From GWF2-43-63 sp964559205 (GTDB taxonomy: Bacteria > Bacteroidota > Bacteroidia > Bacteroidales > DTU049), in assembly GCA_964559205.1 (NCBI GenBank), contig CAZLHV010000189.1:1-6421 (forward strand): a DNA stretch of 6,421 bases, in the 5' to 3' direction. The notes under the pieces were generated by a model, which saw only the letters and a program-made list of their open reading frames with translations, was not told the origin of the DNA and ran no database searches. The position numbers and the translations under genes were made by a program. Positions 6,127 to 6,421 of the stretch are shown here, in pieces. Numbering within the stretch: the first letter of the stretch is position 1; every line of letters starts with the position of its first letter.

Positions 6127-6421
6127 CAACAATGAATATTTAATGTTAGCGGATCAACCGGTCTGCCCAAGTCATGTCCTGTAGCAGATTGATATTTTCC
6201 ATTGGGATCATACGTGTATCCCATTTTCTTCAACAATGGCTCTACCGAGACCTGGTGCATCTGAAGCCCAAGTTCCCATGGATCGTAGCCGAGAACAAGC
6301 CCGGCCAATTCTTCGTACGTAAGCACCGGAATGCCCATGCCGTTTTCGCCATAGGTCTTGCCTTCGGTTTCGGCAATAAAATACTGCCAGCGGTCAAGAA
6401 ACATGGGGCAACCCGGACAAT
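6126..6421 (-). CDS. HdrB-like CCG-domain subunit (5' part outside window)
   Basis: The frame is open from the right edge; the first full codon is 6419-6417 and 97 codons are visible before the TGA at 6128-6126. It starts CPGCPMFLDRWQ, the CXXC end of a CCG motif, so the upstream coding sequence is missing. The stretch GIPVLTYEELAGLVLG is followed by LGLQMHQVSVEPLLKKMGY, which is the characteristic C-terminal part of HdrB (active-site approach loop, then V-S-x-x-P-L-L). HdrB holds the noncubane Fe-S clusters that perform disulfide reduction in soluble Hdr complexes. Beyond the usual end near MGY there are about 30 extra residues with no recognisable motif. It is the first gene of the operon seen here and is coupled by a one-base overlap to the HdrA-like gene. 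An internal ATG at 6404 is not the true start, because the CXXC motif lies upstream of it in frame. Confidence 0.85.
   Translation of the reverse strand, partial: CPGCPMFLDRWQYFIAETEGKTYGENGMGIPVLTYEELAGLVLGYDPWELGLQMHQVSVEPLLKKMGYTYDPNGKYQSATGHDLGRPVDPLTLNIHC

Noticed and set aside
6124..6132. TTG start at 6132 for the HdrA-like gene
   Set aside because: Two TTG codons precede an ATG at 6126-6124 that places the GGGPAG motif at the normal distance from the N terminus and overlaps the HdrB stop as TGATG.

Overview
The window looks like chromosomal DNA of a member of the Bacteroidota, probably an anaerobic Bacteroidales-type lineage. The evidence is a secreted protein with a SprB-type repeat and the start of a type IX secretion (T9SS) C-terminal sorting signal, several -7 boxes of the form TAnnTTTG, no Shine-Dalgarno sites before the genes, and a short RRM RNA-binding protein of the kind common in this phylum. 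No tRNA, rRNA, CRISPR array or intact mobile element is visible.

Layout. (1) Positions 1-1744, minus strand: the first 581 codons of a large exported T9SS substrate, with signal peptide, choice-of-anchor-J-like domain, CARDB-like domain, beta-rich domain, SprB repeat and the beginning of the sorting domain. It runs off the left edge. (2) Positions 1745-2040: a divergent intergenic region with candidate promoters for both flanking genes and a roughly 90-nt leader before the RRM gene. (3) Positions 2041-2346, plus strand: a 101-residue RRM protein, followed by a strong intrinsic terminator at 2368-2399. (4) Positions 2400-2895: an AT-rich stretch with no intact gene. It holds several inverted repeats, a degenerate member of what looks like a common intergenic repeat, and about 40 codons resembling the tail of a winged-helix regulator, apparently a gene remnant. 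(5) Positions 2896-6421, minus strand: a tightly packed four-gene operon related to heterodisulfide reductase (Hdr). In transcription order it encodes an HdrB-like subunit (C-terminal part only), a compact HdrA-like FAD/Fe-S subunit, a small HdrC-like two-cluster ferredoxin, and a membrane protein that fuses a cytochrome-b-like domain to an HdrD-like domain with two 4Fe-4S clusters and two complete CCG motifs.

How the genes may work together. HdrA, HdrC and HdrB are expected to form a soluble-type electron relay from FAD through Fe-S clusters to a CCG thiol/disulfide site. The last gene adds a membrane, probably quinone-interacting, module with its own HdrD-type CCG site. The operon therefore encodes two CCG-type catalytic subunits, one of the soluble HdrB type and one membrane-linked. 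That suggests a menaquinone-linked thiol/disulfide or electron-transfer complex in an organism that is not a methanogen. Its physiological substrate cannot be read from the sequence. The operon promoter and any partner genes (hydrogenase, FlxABCD, MvhD, formate dehydrogenase) would lie beyond the right edge.
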